The notes under the pieces are model-generated. The model ran no database searches and was not told the DNA's origin. It saw nothing but the letters and a program-made list of their open reading frames with translations. The position numbers and the translations under genes were made by a program. This document shows positions 37,132 through 46,097 of a stretch of 64,000 bases of DNA, in pieces. How positions within the stretch are numbered: the first letter of the stretch is position 1; every line of letters starts with the position of its first letter. This stretch comes from Burkholderia sp. D-99 (lineage in GTDB: Bacteria > Pseudomonadota > Gammaproteobacteria > Burkholderiales > Burkholderiaceae), in assembly GCF_011605345.1 (NCBI RefSeq), contig NZ_JAAOXM010000002.1, positions 682,001 through 746,000 on the forward strand. The letters are read 5' to 3'.

Positions 37132-37809
37132 TCAGGTGCGTTTCGCGTAGCCGCGACCCGCGATGCGTTCGAGCCACGCGAACGCGGGGTTGGAAACGGC
37201 GAGAAAGCCAAAGTAGACGAGGCCGACCGCCATGTAGAAGACGAACGGCTGCTTGGTGAACTGCGCGGCGATGTTGGCCTTGCGCAGCATGTCCTCGAGC
37301 CCGACGATCGACACGAGCGAGGTGTCCTTCAGCAGGTTCTGCCACATGTTGTTCAGGCTCGGCAGGCAGATTCGCCACGCCTGCGGCAGGCGGACGAACC
37401 ACAGCGTCTGCAGGCGCGTCATCCCGTACGCGCGCGCCGCCTCGATCTGCCCGGCCGACACCGCGAGGAACGCGCCGCGGAACATCTCCGACGAATAGGC
37501 ACCGAACACCAGCGCGAGCGCGATCACGCCGGCCGAGAACGGGCTGACCGTGATCGCGCCGTCGAAATGCGTGTTCAGCATCCGTGACAGCCCGAAGTAG
37601 CAGATCAGCAGGATCAGGAATTCGGGAATGCCGCGCAGGAAATTGGTCACCGCGTAGGTCGCGCCGCTCAGCCAGCGCACGCTCGACAGCTTCGCCGACG
37701 CACCGGCGATGCCGAGCAGCATGCCAAGGCCAAGCGCAGCCACCGCAAGCTCCAGCGTAACGAGCGCGCCCGCCGCAATCTGGGCGCCGTAGTTCACCAA
37801 CATGTCCAT
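37132..37809 (-). CDS. Polar amino-acid ABC transporter permease (HisQ/GlnP family), first
   Basis: A 225-residue permease starting MDMLVNYGAQIAAGALVTLELA. It shows the family motifs FLRGIPEFLILLICYFGL and EAARAYGMTRLQTLWFVRLPQAW. A longer in-frame ORF upstream overlaps the binding protein and is not credible. Confidence 0.92.
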   Translation of the reverse strand: MDMLVNYGAQIAAGALVTLELAVAALGLGMLLGIAGASAKLSSVRWLSGATYAVTNFLRGIPEFLILLICYFGLSRMLNTHFDGAITVSPFSAGVIALALVFGAYSSEMFRGAFLAVSAGQIEAARAYGMTRLQTLWFVRLPQAWRICLPSLNNMWQNLLKDTSLVSIVGLEDMLRKANIAAQFTKQPFVFYMAVGLVYFGFLAVSNPAFAWLERIAGRGYAKRT

Positions 37810-37883
37810 CGTGGTATCGCTCCTTGTGAGGCGCGGACCGTGCGCGCGATGCCGCCCGGCGGCCGCACGATCCGGATGCGCGG

Positions 37884-38663
37884 TTATTGCGGTGCGATGC
37901 TGAACGGGAAATAGCGCTTGTTGGCGGCCGAGAACGTGCCGTCGGCCTGCACCTGCGCGATGCCCTTGTCGAACTGCGTCTTCAGCGGCGCGTCGCCCTT
38001 GCGCACGGCAATCGCCGTGCCGTCGCCGAAGATCTCCGCGTCGGTGATCGGCTTGCCGACGAAGTCGAAGCCCTCCTTCTTGCCCGCCTTTTCCAGCCAG
38101 TCGTAGGCCACCGTGTTGTCCGCGAGCACGGCGTCGACGCGGCCGGCCTCGAGATCGAGCCACGCCTCGTCGAGGGTCTGGTAGACCTTCACGCTAACGC
38201 CCGACTTGCTCGCCGGCAGTCGTCGGCGCAGATAGGATTCGTGCGTCGACGCGGTCTGCACGCCGATCGTCTTGCCGCGCAGCGCGGCCGGGTTGTCGGT
38301 GATGCCCGAACCCTGCTTCGCGACGAACTGCACGGGCGCCGTCGTGAACACGCGCGTGAAATCGACCGACTGTTCACGTTCCGGCGTCTTCGACATTTGT
38401 GCGAGCACCGCATCGATCTGCTTCGCCTTCAGCGCTGGAATCAACGCATCGAAGTCCATCGTCACCCACTGGCACTTGACCTTCATCGCGTCGCACATCT
38501 TCTTGCCGATGTCGATCTCCATGCCCTGCAGCTTGCCGGACGCGTCCTTGTATTCGAACGGCGCGTAATCGGCGAGCGTGCCGACCCGGACGACCTGTTC
38601 GGCATGCGCGACAGATCCGAGCAAGGCCGCGCCCACGCACAGCGACTGAAGCAGTTTCTTCAT
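37884..38663 (-). CDS. Polar amino-acid ABC transporter substrate-binding protein
   Basis: A 259-residue periplasmic binding protein. Signal peptide MKKLLQSLCVGAALLGSVAHA; mature domain with the amino-acid binding pattern LADYAPFEYKDASGKLQGMEIDI and a conserved Asp for the alpha-amino group (AVLADNTVAYDW). The ligand is not readable but the operon suggests homoserine, methionine or S-methylmethionine. Gene order ATPase-SBP-permease-permease is normal for the family. Confidence 0.9.
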   Translation of the reverse strand: MKKLLQSLCVGAALLGSVAHAEQVVRVGTLADYAPFEYKDASGKLQGMEIDIGKKMCDAMKVKCQWVTMDFDALIPALKAKQIDAVLAQMSKTPEREQSVDFTRVFTTAPVQFVAKQGSGITDNPAALRGKTIGVQTASTHESYLRRRLPASKSGVSVKVYQTLDEAWLDLEAGRVDAVLADNTVAYDWLEKAGKKEGFDFVGKPITDAEIFGDGTAIAVRKGDAPLKTQFDKGIAQVQADGTFSAANKRYFPFSIAPQ

Positions 38664-38694
38664 GATTTCCCCTCCGGTTGGCAATGGGTCCGCA

Positions 38695-39492
38695 TCAGAT
38701 GATGCTGGACAGAAACTTCTGGAAACGCGGCGATTTCTGATTCGCGAACACTTCGTCTGGACTGCCGTCCTCTTCGATCCGCCCCTGGTGGACGAACACG
38801 ACGCGGTTCGCGACCTCGCGCGCAAAGCCCATCTCGTGCGTAACGACCAGCATCGTGCGACCCTCGTCTGCGAGCGAGCGCATCACCTTCAGCACTTCGC
38901 CGACGAGCTCGGGATCGAGCGCCGACGTCGGCTCGTCGAACAGCATCACCTCGGGATCGGTCGCAAGCGCGCGCGCGATCGCGACGCGCTGCTGCTGGCC
39001 GCCCGACAACTGGTTCGGGTAGTGCTCGCACTTGCCCGCGAGCCCGACGCGTTCGAGCATCGCGATCGCCTTGTCGCGCGCCTCGCGCTTCGGCACGCCG
39101 AGCACGCGCACCGGTACGAACATCACGTTCTGCAGCACCGTCATGTGCGCCCACAGGTTGAACTGCTGGAACACCATCGCAAGCTTGCGGCGCACGAGCA
39201 TCACCTGCTTCGGATCGGCGGCGACGAGCGCGCCGTCCCGGCCCGTCGGCTTCAGTGCGAGCGTCTCGCCGTTCACGCGAATCCGGCCGCGGTCGGGCGT
39301 TTCCAGCAGGTTGATACACCTGAGGAACGTGCTCTTGCCCGATCCGCTGCTGCCGAGGATCGACACGACCTCATGATTTCTCGCGGTCAGCGAGATGCCT
39401 TTGAGCACCTCGACGCCGCCGAACGATTTGTGAATATCCTCGACCACCAGCACGTCGGCCGCTGGCTTGCATGCAGGAATTGCTGCTGGCAT
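38695..39492 (-). CDS. Polar amino-acid ABC transporter ATP-binding protein (HisP/GlnQ family)
   Basis: A 265-residue ATPase: Walker [16 protein letters not shown]-loop [17 protein letters not shown], signature [15 protein letters not shown], Walker [15 protein letters not shown]-loop [11 protein letters not shown]. The start [10 protein letters not shown] is chosen for AAGGAG upstream; the longer form has no ribosome site. It is closest to the HisP group by the [13 protein letters not shown] segment. Confidence 0.92.
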   Translation of the reverse strand: MPAAIPACKPAADVLVVEDIHKSFGGVEVLKGISLTARNHEVVSILGSSGSGKSTFLRCINLLETPDRGRIRVNGETLALKPTGRDGALVAADPKQVMLVRRKLAMVFQQFNLWAHMTVLQNVMFVPVRVLGVPKREARDKAIAMLERVGLAGKCEHYPNQLSGGQQQRVAIARALATDPEVMLFDEPTSALDPELVGEVLKVMRSLADEGRTMLVVTHEMGFAREVANRVVFVHQGRIEEDGSPDEVFANQKSPRFQKFLSSII

Positions 39493-39569
39493 TCCCGACT
39501 CCTTAATCGATACGTTGCACACCGCCCCGGTCCGCGAGGTGCCGGCGCCTCACGCGCCGGCACCTCGCG

Positions 39570-41000
39570 TCAGCTCGACAGCATCCGGTTGCGCCTGAAG
39601 CAGACCACCTTCGGCTGCGTCATTTCCGTCATCGCGAACCGCACGCCTTCGCGGCCCAGCGACCCGTACTTGAATCCGCCGAACGGCATGCCATCGAAAC
39701 GGTAGTCGGACGAATCGTTGATCATCACGCCGCCCGCCTGCAGGCGCTCCGCTGCCCCAAGCGCGTTCTCCAGCCGACTCGTGAACACACCCGCGTGCAG
39801 CATGCTTTCGGATGCGTTCGCGGCGTCGAGCGCCTGCTGCAGGTCGGTGAACTTCGTGATCGTCACGACCGGCGCGAACACTTCGTCGGTCCACACGCGC
39901 GCGTCGCATGGCACGTCGACGAGCACCGTCGGCTCGACCAGCGCGCCGCGCCGGCGATGGCCGGTCAGCACCGTCGCGCCGCCCGCCACCGCTTCGTCGA
40001 TCCAGCGTTCGATCCGCATCGCCTGTTCCTCGCCGATCATGGGCCCCATGTCCGTCGCGTCGTCGAGCGGATCGCCGACGACCATCTTGCGGGTCAGCTC
40101 GACGAAGTAGCGAACGAACGGCTCATACGCGGCCTCGGCGACAAAGATCCGCTGCGTGCCGATGCAGTTCTGGCCCGCGGCCCAGAACGCGCCCGACACA
40201 CACGATTCGGCGGCGTCCTTCAGGTCGCAGTCGGCCATCACGATCACGGGTGCGTTGCCGCCGAGATCCATCGCAATCTTCTTGAGCCCTGCGTCGCGCG
40301 TGATCGCCTCGCCGGTTGCCGGGCCGCCCGTGAACGTCACCATCCGGATCCGCCGGTCGCGAACCAGCGCGGACGCGATCTCCGCGCTGCCGTGCACGAT
40401 CTGCAGCGCGTCGCGCGGCACACCCGCCTCCCACAGGATTTCGACGAGCGCCTGCGCGGACAGCGGCGCGAGCAGCGACGGTTTCAGGATCGCCGCATTG
40501 CCGGTCGCGATCGCCGGCCCGAGCTTGTGCGCGACGAGGTTCAGCGGATCGTTGAACGGCGTGATCGCAAGAATCACGCCGAGCGGCTCCAGCGTGTAGT
40601 ACCCGCTGCGGTCCTCGGATCCCGGATACGCATCGAACGGGATCGTCTCGCCGACCAGGCGTTTCGCCTCCTCGCCGGACAGGCGCAGCGTGTTCACGCA
40701 GCGCTCGACCTCCTTGCGCGCCTGCCGCAGTGGCTTGCCCGCTTCGAGCGCGATCGTGCGCGCGAGATTCTCCGCGCACGCCTCGACGCGTGCCGCCGCG
40801 CGAGACAGGATCTCGGCGCGCCGGCTGCGCGGCAACGCCGCGGCCGCGCTTGCACCCGCGAGCGAGCGCTCGACGAGCGCCGGTGCCGCCTCGACCGGTG
40901 ACAGGCGGACCGTGCCGACAACGGCCCCGTCATAAGGCGACCGGACGTCGGCCACGCCGGCCGTCGCGAGATCGCCGATCACTGCATCGCGCGCGGTCAT
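39570..41000 (-). CDS. Aldehyde dehydrogenase (semialdehyde type), co-operonic with homoserine dehydrogenase-like gene
   Basis: A 476-residue NAD(P)-dependent aldehyde dehydrogenase. Seen: [11 protein letters not shown] (general-base region), catalytic Cys in [10 protein letters not shown], and TDEVFAPVV. It recalls phosphonoacetaldehyde/sulfoacetaldehyde-type ALDHs. Its ATG overlaps the stop of the homoserine-dehydrogenase-like gene (ATGA), so the two enzymes are made together. If the partner forms aspartate 4-semialdehyde from homoserine, this enzyme could oxidise it to aspartate; that is inference. Confidence 0.87.
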   Translation of the reverse strand: MTARDAVIGDLATAGVADVRSPYDGAVVGTVRLSPVEAAPALVERSLAGASAAAALPRSRRAEILSRAAARVEACAENLARTIALEAGKPLRQARKEVERCVNTLRLSGEEAKRLVGETIPFDAYPGSEDRSGYYTLEPLGVILAITPFNDPLNLVAHKLGPAIATGNAAILKPSLLAPLSAQALVEILWEAGVPRDALQIVHGSAEIASALVRDRRIRMVTFTGGPATGEAITRDAGLKKIAMDLGGNAPVIVMADCDLKDAAESCVSGAFWAAGQNCIGTQRIFVAEAAYEPFVRYFVELTRKMVVGDPLDDATDMGPMIGEEQAMRIERWIDEAVAGGATVLTGHRRRGALVEPTVLVDVPCDARVWTDEVFAPVVTITKFTDLQQALDAANASESMLHAGVFTSRLENALGAAERLQAGGVMINDSSDYRFDGMPFGGFKYGSLGREGVRFAMTEMTQPKVVCFRRNRMLSS

Positions 41001-42076
41001 GCGAGCACCTCCGGTGCGGCGGCACCGATGCGCTCGCCCAGTTCGATCAGGTCCGACAGGATCGCGAACGCGGTCTCCTCGCGGCCCGCACCGGGCCCGC
41101 TGATCGTCACGCCGCCGAGCACGTCAGTGTCGAACGTGATCGCATTCGTCACGCCGCTCGCGGCGCGCAGCGGATGGTCGGCCGGCAGCTTGCGCGGCTC
41201 GACGCTCGCAGTCACCGTGCCGTCCGGATGACGGAGCGCCGAACCGATCAGCCGCCACGACATCCCGTCGGCCGCCGCGGCACGCACGTCGTCCTCGGTC
41301 AGCTCGACGATTCCGCGGCAGGTCACGTCGCCGCGCTCGAGGCCCGCGTTCCACAGCGTGTTCGCGAGAATGACGACCTTGAGCTGCACGTCCGAGCCGT
41401 TGACGTCGGCGGCGGGATTCGCTTCCGCGTAGCCGCGCTGCTGCGCGTCCCGGATCGCCGCGTCGAAGCTCGCGCCGCCCTCGATCTGGCCGAGCACGAA
41501 GTTCGACGTGCCGTTGAGAATGCCGGCGAAGCCGTTCACGTCGCAGCCGCGCAGCGTCGTCGCGAGCTGGCGCAGCACGGGCGTGCCGCTCATCACCGTG
41601 CCTTCGTACTTGAGGCACACGCGCGACTGCGCAGCGACCCGCGACAGCGCCTGCTGTGCGAGCGCGATCGGCCCCTTGTTGGTGGTAATCACGTGCTTGC
41701 CGCATTCGAGCGCGGTGCGGCAATGCGACAGCGCCGGTTCGCCCGTGTTCGGATCGGTGAAGGTCGCTTCGACGACGACATCGACGTGCTCCGACGCAAT
41801 CGCCTTCAGGATTGCGCCGAGATCGACGTCGGGCGACACCAGCGTGCCGGGATCGCGGTGCAACGCTTTGGCATCGACGCCGCGCCGTGCGGTTTCGTCG
41901 AGTACGTCCAGTGCGATGCCACGAGGATTCGTCGCGATCCCGAGCCGCAGATCCGCGACCATCGTGACCGATACGTCGAGCCCCGCGGCCGACAGCATCG
42001 CGCGCTTCTTCTTGAGCAGCTCGACCAGTCCTTGATTGACGCCGCCGAAGCCGACCAGTGCCAACTTGAGTTCCAT
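40997..42076 (-). CDS. Homoserine dehydrogenase-like protein (short form, no ACT domain)
   Basis: A 359-residue NAD(P)-binding oxidoreductase. Rossmann motif [16 protein letters not shown]; catalytic domain with TTNKGP (Lys), [28 protein letters not shown] and [24 protein letters not shown], which corresponds to YAEADP.xDVEGxDxxxK of homoserine dehydrogenases. The length equals the short, feedback-insensitive type lacking a regulatory ACT domain, suiting a catabolic role. The start MELKLAL has CAGGAG upstream. First enzyme gene of the long operon, downstream of an Lrp gene on the same strand. Confidence 0.85.
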   Translation of the reverse strand: MELKLALVGFGGVNQGLVELLKKKRAMLSAAGLDVSVTMVADLRLGIATNPRGIALDVLDETARRGVDAKALHRDPGTLVSPDVDLGAILKAIASEHVDVVVEATFTDPNTGEPALSHCRTALECGKHVITTNKGPIALAQQALSRVAAQSRVCLKYEGTVMSGTPVLRQLATTLRGCDVNGFAGILNGTSNFVLGQIEGGASFDAAIRDAQQRGYAEANPAADVNGSDVQLKVVILANTLWNAGLERGDVTCRGIVELTEDDVRAAAADGMSWRLIGSALRHPDGTVTASVEPRKLPADHPLRAASGVTNAITFDTDVLGGVTISGPGAGREETAFAILSDLIELGERIGAAAPEVLA

Positions 42077-42227
42077 TTCGATCATCTCCTGTTCAGTAAA
42101 TTCAGGAAACAGATTAGTGGTGCGAATCGATTGCCAAATTATGCGTTTCGTCCGACATCGACATGCATGCATTGCGGTTCGTCACGCGGGACGGCCGGAT
42201 CGGCCGTCGTCGCGCCGCGCGTTCGCG

Positions 42228-42725
42228 TCAGCCGGCGGGTGGCTCGTCGTCTCCGTCCTTCTCGACCGGCACGAACAGCCCGATCTTGAGCGGATTCAGC
42301 ACGACGTTTGTGTTGATGCGGCGAATCATCGGATTGCCCTGCATGATCCGCGCGGACAATCGGTCGTACGCTTCGACGTCGGACGCGGTGATGATCGCAA
42401 TCAGGTCGACGGAGCCCGTCACGTAGTAAATCTGCTGGATCTCGTCGTGCGACTTCGACCAATCGCGAAACTTCGCGATCGTCTCGTAGTTTTCGCGTTC
42501 GATCTCGATCGCGGCGATGAAGGTCATCGGGCGCCCGACCGCCGCGCGATCGACAACCGCGATTTCCGCCGAGATGATCTTTTCGGTGCGCATCCGCTTC
42601 AGCCGCTTCTGCACGGCGGACGTGGACAGGCCGATGCGCTCGGCGATGGTGTCCGCAGTCGCGGTGCAGTCGCGCTGGACGATGGTCAGGATCTTGCGGT
42701 CGAAGGCGTCGAGTGCGTCGGTCAT
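42228..42725 (-). CDS. Lrp/AsnC-family regulator
   Basis: A 165-residue Lrp-type regulator (MTDALDAFDRKILTIVQRD) with HTH TADTIAERIGLSTSAVQKRLKRM and a ligand domain containing YYVTGSVDLIAIITA. It is transcribed toward the homoserine-dehydrogenase gene, 151 bases upstream of it, and starts 31 bases after an unknown gene with which it may form an operon. It is a candidate activator of the ten-gene run; the other Lrp gene at the distal end may be an autoregulatory partner. Confidence 0.9.
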   Translation of the reverse strand: MTDALDAFDRKILTIVQRDCTATADTIAERIGLSTSAVQKRLKRMRTEKIISAEIAVVDRAAVGRPMTFIAAIEIERENYETIAKFRDWSKSHDEIQQIYYVTGSVDLIAIITASDVEAYDRLSARIMQGNPMIRRINTNVVLNPLKIGLFVPVEKDGDDEPPAG

Positions 42726-42756
42726 GGCGAGGCTTGCCGGGTGAACGGCGTGAAAT

Positions 42757-43443
42757 TCAAAGATAGAACGGGCGGGTCGACTTGAGCCCGACCAGATGCC
42801 GGACCCGGTCGAACGCCGCGACGAGCGCTTCGCGCCAAAGCGGTGCCGGCCCGTCGATGCGGACCGGCGCGAAATGAATCGTGTCGACGCCCGCGGGAAT
42901 CCGGAACGGGCGCTCGATGCCGTCGTCCGATTCCGTCACGAGCGCTGTGCCGTCGATCGCGGTCAGGCTCATCAGCAGATGCGCGGACGCGATTTCGGTC
43001 GCGCCGGGCAGGCCGTACAGCGGCGGCACGGTCGCGGACAAATGCTCGAGCAGGGGCAACTCGTATGTGCCGGGCCACCACGTGTCGCCCTCGGCTAGCC
43101 AGGGGCCGACGCCTGGCATCCCGACCATCTCCAGGGTCCGGTCCGCGCCCAGGTGGGCATAGGCCCGGCATTGACCGACTGCATCCGGCGCCGAACGGGC
43201 CAGCCAGCCGTCGGCATGCGCGGCGGCACCGTTCAGCGCGACGTTCGCGGGCTTCAGGCGGCCGAGCAACTCGACCACGCGCGCCGACGGAATCGGCTCG
43301 ACACCGGTCCGCACTGCGCCGTCCGGCACGATCTGGCAAACCCACTTGGGGCCGTCCTGCAAGACGGCGGGCGTATCGCCGAACCGGACCTGCGCGGTTC
43401 GCCTACGGGCGCGTTCAACGATGACGAATGGCGTGTCCGGCAT
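42757..43443 (-). CDS. Hypothetical protein, cytoplasmic
   Basis: A 228-residue protein of no family I recognise. The start MPDTPFVIVERARRR is chosen for GAGAG upstream and because codons before it are low-complexity. It is rich in Pro, Trp and His (DTWWPGTYELPLLEH; WLARSAPD), has no signal peptide or membrane helix, and ends in a basic TRPFYL. It precedes the Lrp gene by 31 bases on the same strand, so an amino-acid-related role is possible but unproven. Confidence 0.6.
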   Translation of the reverse strand: MPDTPFVIVERARRRTAQVRFGDTPAVLQDGPKWVCQIVPDGAVRTGVEPIPSARVVELLGRLKPANVALNGAAAHADGWLARSAPDAVGQCRAYAHLGADRTLEMVGMPGVGPWLAEGDTWWPGTYELPLLEHLSATVPPLYGLPGATEIASAHLLMSLTAIDGTALVTESDDGIERPFRIPAGVDTIHFAPVRIDGPAPLWREALVAAFDRVRHLVGLKSTRPFYL

Positions 43444-43660
43444 GAAACTCTCTCGATGCTCGCGGTGCCGCGCCGGAGTCGTGCCGGCGCGCCCCGATGG
43501 TTCTGCTGACGGGTGTTGGATTCGAGAAATCATATCGCTCGGCCGCGGCGAGAAAAATCTCAGTAGGCGCGATCGGCGACGAAAAACGGAGAACATGCCC
43601 TCTCTGAGGATGAATTTTGTCGAAATTATGGAAAACCCGCCCGACGATGCGCCAGCGCAT

Positions 43661-43824
43661 GTTCACGCTATCGTGAGATGTACAAGCGTCGAAACGAAGT
43701 CGAACGGCTATTCCGACGCCTGAAGGGTTTTCGTCGCATCTTTTCGCGCTTCGACAAGCTCGATGTGATGTTCACCGCGTTTATCGACGTCGCCCTGATG
43801 TCAAAGGTCTTCGATAGTGTCAAC
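43661..43824 (+). mobile_element. Internally deleted IS5-family element (MITE-like) with transposase C-terminus
   Basis: Imperfect terminal inverted repeats GTTCACGCTATCG (43661-43673) and the complement of GTTGACACTATCG (43812-43824) flank a 164-bp remnant. Inside, from 43678, the + frame reads MYKRRNEVERLFRRLKGF then RRIFSRFDKLDVMF, the DDE-domain C-terminus of IS5-type (IS427 group) transposases, with no N-terminal part. The frame then runs into flanking DNA without its own stop. It inserted at, or deleted into, the 3' end of the RES-domain gene. Confidence 0.7.
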
Positions 43825-43830
43825 ACGACC

Positions 43831-44102
43831 CGGCCGAAAAGGCGCGGATCCAGCGCGAACGCTTCCTTGCCGATCACTTTCACGCTCGACGCAAAATCCG
43901 CATGCTGCAGGTTCAGCAACAAGTCGAAGTCGGTCGGGCAGACGACCGACGGTACGCGCATCGCCAACTGCGCGCCCGCTTCAAGCCAGGCCTGCCCGAT
44001 CCGGGCGGTCGACTCAGGATCCCGCGACCGTGCCGCCCAATCGTCCGGCTGGTCCGGCTGGTACGCGTTGTCATGGACGATGTCGGGCACTTCCAGCGTC
44101 AC
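43831..44102 (-). pseudogene. Truncated RES-domain (toxin) gene, C-terminal part only
   Basis: About 90 codons read leftward give the C-terminal half of a RES-family protein: RIGQAWLEAGAQLAMRVPS, VVCPTDFDLLLN and HADFASSVKVIG, ending FALDPRLF. RES proteins are the NAD-degrading toxins of Xre-RES pairs. The N-terminal region with the Arg and Glu catalytic residues is missing, no Xre partner is present, and the 3' end is fused to the IS5 remnant, so the gene is dead. Confidence 0.7.
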
Positions 44103-44187
44103 TCAAAAAATCCGCCGGCGGGAAGCCAGCCGGACATACGGACGAGTGCCTCGAGCATCGACGTCGACGCATGGCCGACGCTCCGCG

Positions 44188-44688
44188 CTACACCGGCAGC
44201 ACGTGCGTCGACAGAATCTCCTTGAGCACCATGAACGAGCGCACCTGCCGCACGCCCGGCAGGTAGAGCAGTTGCTCCGCGTGCAAGCGATTGAAACTCT
44301 CGTTGTCGCGCGTGCGCACCAGCATGAAGTAGTCGAATTCGCCGGTCACCACGTGGCACTCGACGCATCCCGACACCTTCTGCGCGGCCTTCTCGAATGC
44401 GGCGAACGCTTCCGGCGTCGAGCGGTCGAGCACGAAGCCGATCACGACGAGCATGCCGGCCCCGAGCGGCTTCGGGTCGAGCAGCGCGACGATCCCGCGA
44501 ATCAGCCCCATCTCCTTCAACCGCTCGACGCGCCGCAGGCACGCCGGCGCGCTCAGCTTGACCTTCGCGGCGAGGCTCACGTTCGAGATCGACGCGTCCT
44601 GCTGCAACTGCCGCAGGATCGCGCGGTCGATGCGGTCGAGCGCCGGCGCGACATCGGCCGGCGATGTACTGCCGCGATCTAATTTCAT
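44188..44688 (-). CDS. acdR: Lrp/AsnC-family regulator of ACC deaminase
   Basis: A 166-residue Lrp-type regulator divergent from acdS, the classic acdR-acdS layout of plant-associated Proteobacteria. HTH ISNVSLAAKVKLSAPACLRRVERL; ligand domain GEFDYFMLVRTRDNESF; C-terminus LSTHVLPV. It is expected to activate acdS in response to ACC and carbon status. It shares general Lrp features, so the name rests mainly on position. Confidence 0.85.
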   Translation of the reverse strand: MKLDRGSTSPADVAPALDRIDRAILRQLQQDASISNVSLAAKVKLSAPACLRRVERLKEMGLIRGIVALLDPKPLGAGMLVVIGFVLDRSTPEAFAAFEKAAQKVSGCVECHVVTGEFDYFMLVRTRDNESFNRLHAEQLLYLPGVRQVRSFMVLKEILSTHVLPV

Positions 44689-44701
44689 TGCGTCTCCTGT
44701 C

Positions 44702-44714
44702 GATTCTACGAATC
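44702..44714. promoter_or_regulatory. Palindromic site GATTC-TAC-GAATC in the acdR-acdS intergenic region
   Basis: Symmetric 13-bp site just upstream of the acdR start and 165 bases before acdS, in an AT-rich divergent promoter region of 191 bases. Suited to binding AcdR. Confidence 0.4.
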
Positions 44715-44879
44715 AAAATTATCTCGATGATCACCATCACGTCGATAACGTAGGTCTTCACGATTTATTTCGCAAGCTCATTTCGCGCACTCCTGTCTAT
44801 CATTTTTCCATCGGGACACGGTGTGCGAACAGCACCCGACCGATCCGGTTTCCTGCCCACCGCCTTTCGGAGCTTGTCG

Positions 44880-45896
44880 ATGAACCTGCAACGTTTCCCC
44901 CGCTACCCGCTGACGTTCGGCCCGACCCCGATCCAGCCGCTCAAGCGCCTGAGCGAACACCTCGGCGGCAAGGTCGAGCTCTACGCGAAACGCGAGGACT
45001 GCAACAGCGGCCTCGCGTTCGGCGGCAACAAGACCCGCAAGCTCGAATACCTGATCCCCGATGCGCTCGCGCAGGGCGCCGACACACTCGTGTCGATCGG
45101 CGGCGTCCAGTCGAACCAGACGCGCCAGGTCGCGGCCGTCGCCGCGCATCTCGGCATGAAATGCGTGCTCGTGCAGGAGCACTGGGTCAACTACGACGAT
45201 CCCGTGTACGACCGCGTCGGCAACATCCAGCTGTCGCGGATGATGGGCGCCGACGTGCGGCTCGTCGCCGACGGTTTCGACATCGGCATCCGCCGCAGCT
45301 GGGAAGAAGCGATGGAAAGCGTGCGGCAGGCCGGCGGCAAGCCGTATCCGATTCCGGCCGGTTGCTCCGAGCATCCGTTCGGCGGGCTCGGCTTCGTCGG
45401 CTTCGCCGAAGAAGTGCGGCAGCAGGAAGCCGAACTCGGCTTCAAGTTCGACTACATCGTCGTGTGCTCGGTGACGGGCAGCACGCAGGCGGGAATGGTC
45501 GTCGGCTTCGCGGCCGACGGCCGCGCGGATCGCGTGATCGGGATCGATGCGTCTGCAACGCCGGAGAAAACGCATGCTCAGATCACGCGCATCGCACGGC
45601 ATACGGCCGAGATCGTCGAACTCGGGCGTCGCATCGACGAGCAGGACGTCGTGCTCGACACGCGCTACGCGGGCCCCGAATACGGTTTGCCGAACGAAGG
45701 CACGCTCGAAGCGATCCGGCTGTGCGCGCGACTAGAAGGCGTGCTGACCGATCCGGTCTACGAAGGCAAGTCGATGCACGGGATGATCGACAAGGTGCGG
45801 CGCGGAGAATTCGAGCCGGGCTCGAAGGTGCTGTACGCGCATCTCGGCGGCGTGCCGGCGCTGAGCGCGTATGCGGAGATTTTCCGGAACGGATGA
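44880..45896 (+). CDS. acdS: 1-Aminocyclopropane-1-carboxylate deaminase
   Basis: A 338-residue PLP enzyme that cleaves ACC, the plant ethylene precursor, to 2-oxobutyrate and ammonia. Counting from the ATG with GGAG upstream, the PLP Lys is K51 (GGNKTRK), and the discriminating residues Y268, Y294, E295 and L322 are all present, which separates real ACC deaminases from D-cysteine desulfhydrases. The product 2-oxobutyrate is a substrate for MdeB-like dehydrogenases such as the E1 gene at 29848. Divergent from acdR; cytoplasmic. Confidence 0.95.
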   Translation: MNLQRFPRYPLTFGPTPIQPLKRLSEHLGGKVELYAKREDCNSGLAFGGNKTRKLEYLIPDALAQGADTLVSIGGVQSNQTRQVAAVAAHLGMKCVLVQEHWVNYDDPVYDRVGNIQLSRMMGADVRLVADGFDIGIRRSWEEAMESVRQAGGKPYPIPAGCSEHPFGGLGFVGFAEEVRQQEAELGFKFDYIVVCSVTGSTQAGMVVGFAADGRADRVIGIDASATPEKTHAQITRIARHTAEIVELGRRIDEQDVVLDTRYAGPEYGLPNEGTLEAIRLCARLEGVLTDPVYEGKSMHGMIDKVRRGEFEPGSKVLYAHLGGVPALSAYAEIFRNG

Positions 45897-45968
45897 CGAG
45901 AGGTCCGTCGGGCGTCGGCACGCGAAATGACACGTGTGCCGATGCGCGACGGCCCCTCAAACGAAACA

Positions 45969-45986
45969 CCGCCGGCAAGCCGGCGG
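45969..45986. terminator. Stem-loop between acdS and the converging lipoprotein gene
   Basis: CCGCCGGC-AA-GCCGGCGG is a perfect hairpin between two convergent genes. No long T-run follows, so it may act as a weak bidirectional terminator. Confidence 0.45.
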
Positions 45987-46097
45987 CAAAAGATGCGCCC
46001 AGGGATAACGTGGCGCATCTGAGGCACTCGATTCAGGCGGCGCCCGCCATGCGGCGGAGCACGGTCCGCATCATGCCGCCGCGCCGCAATCGTCCGC

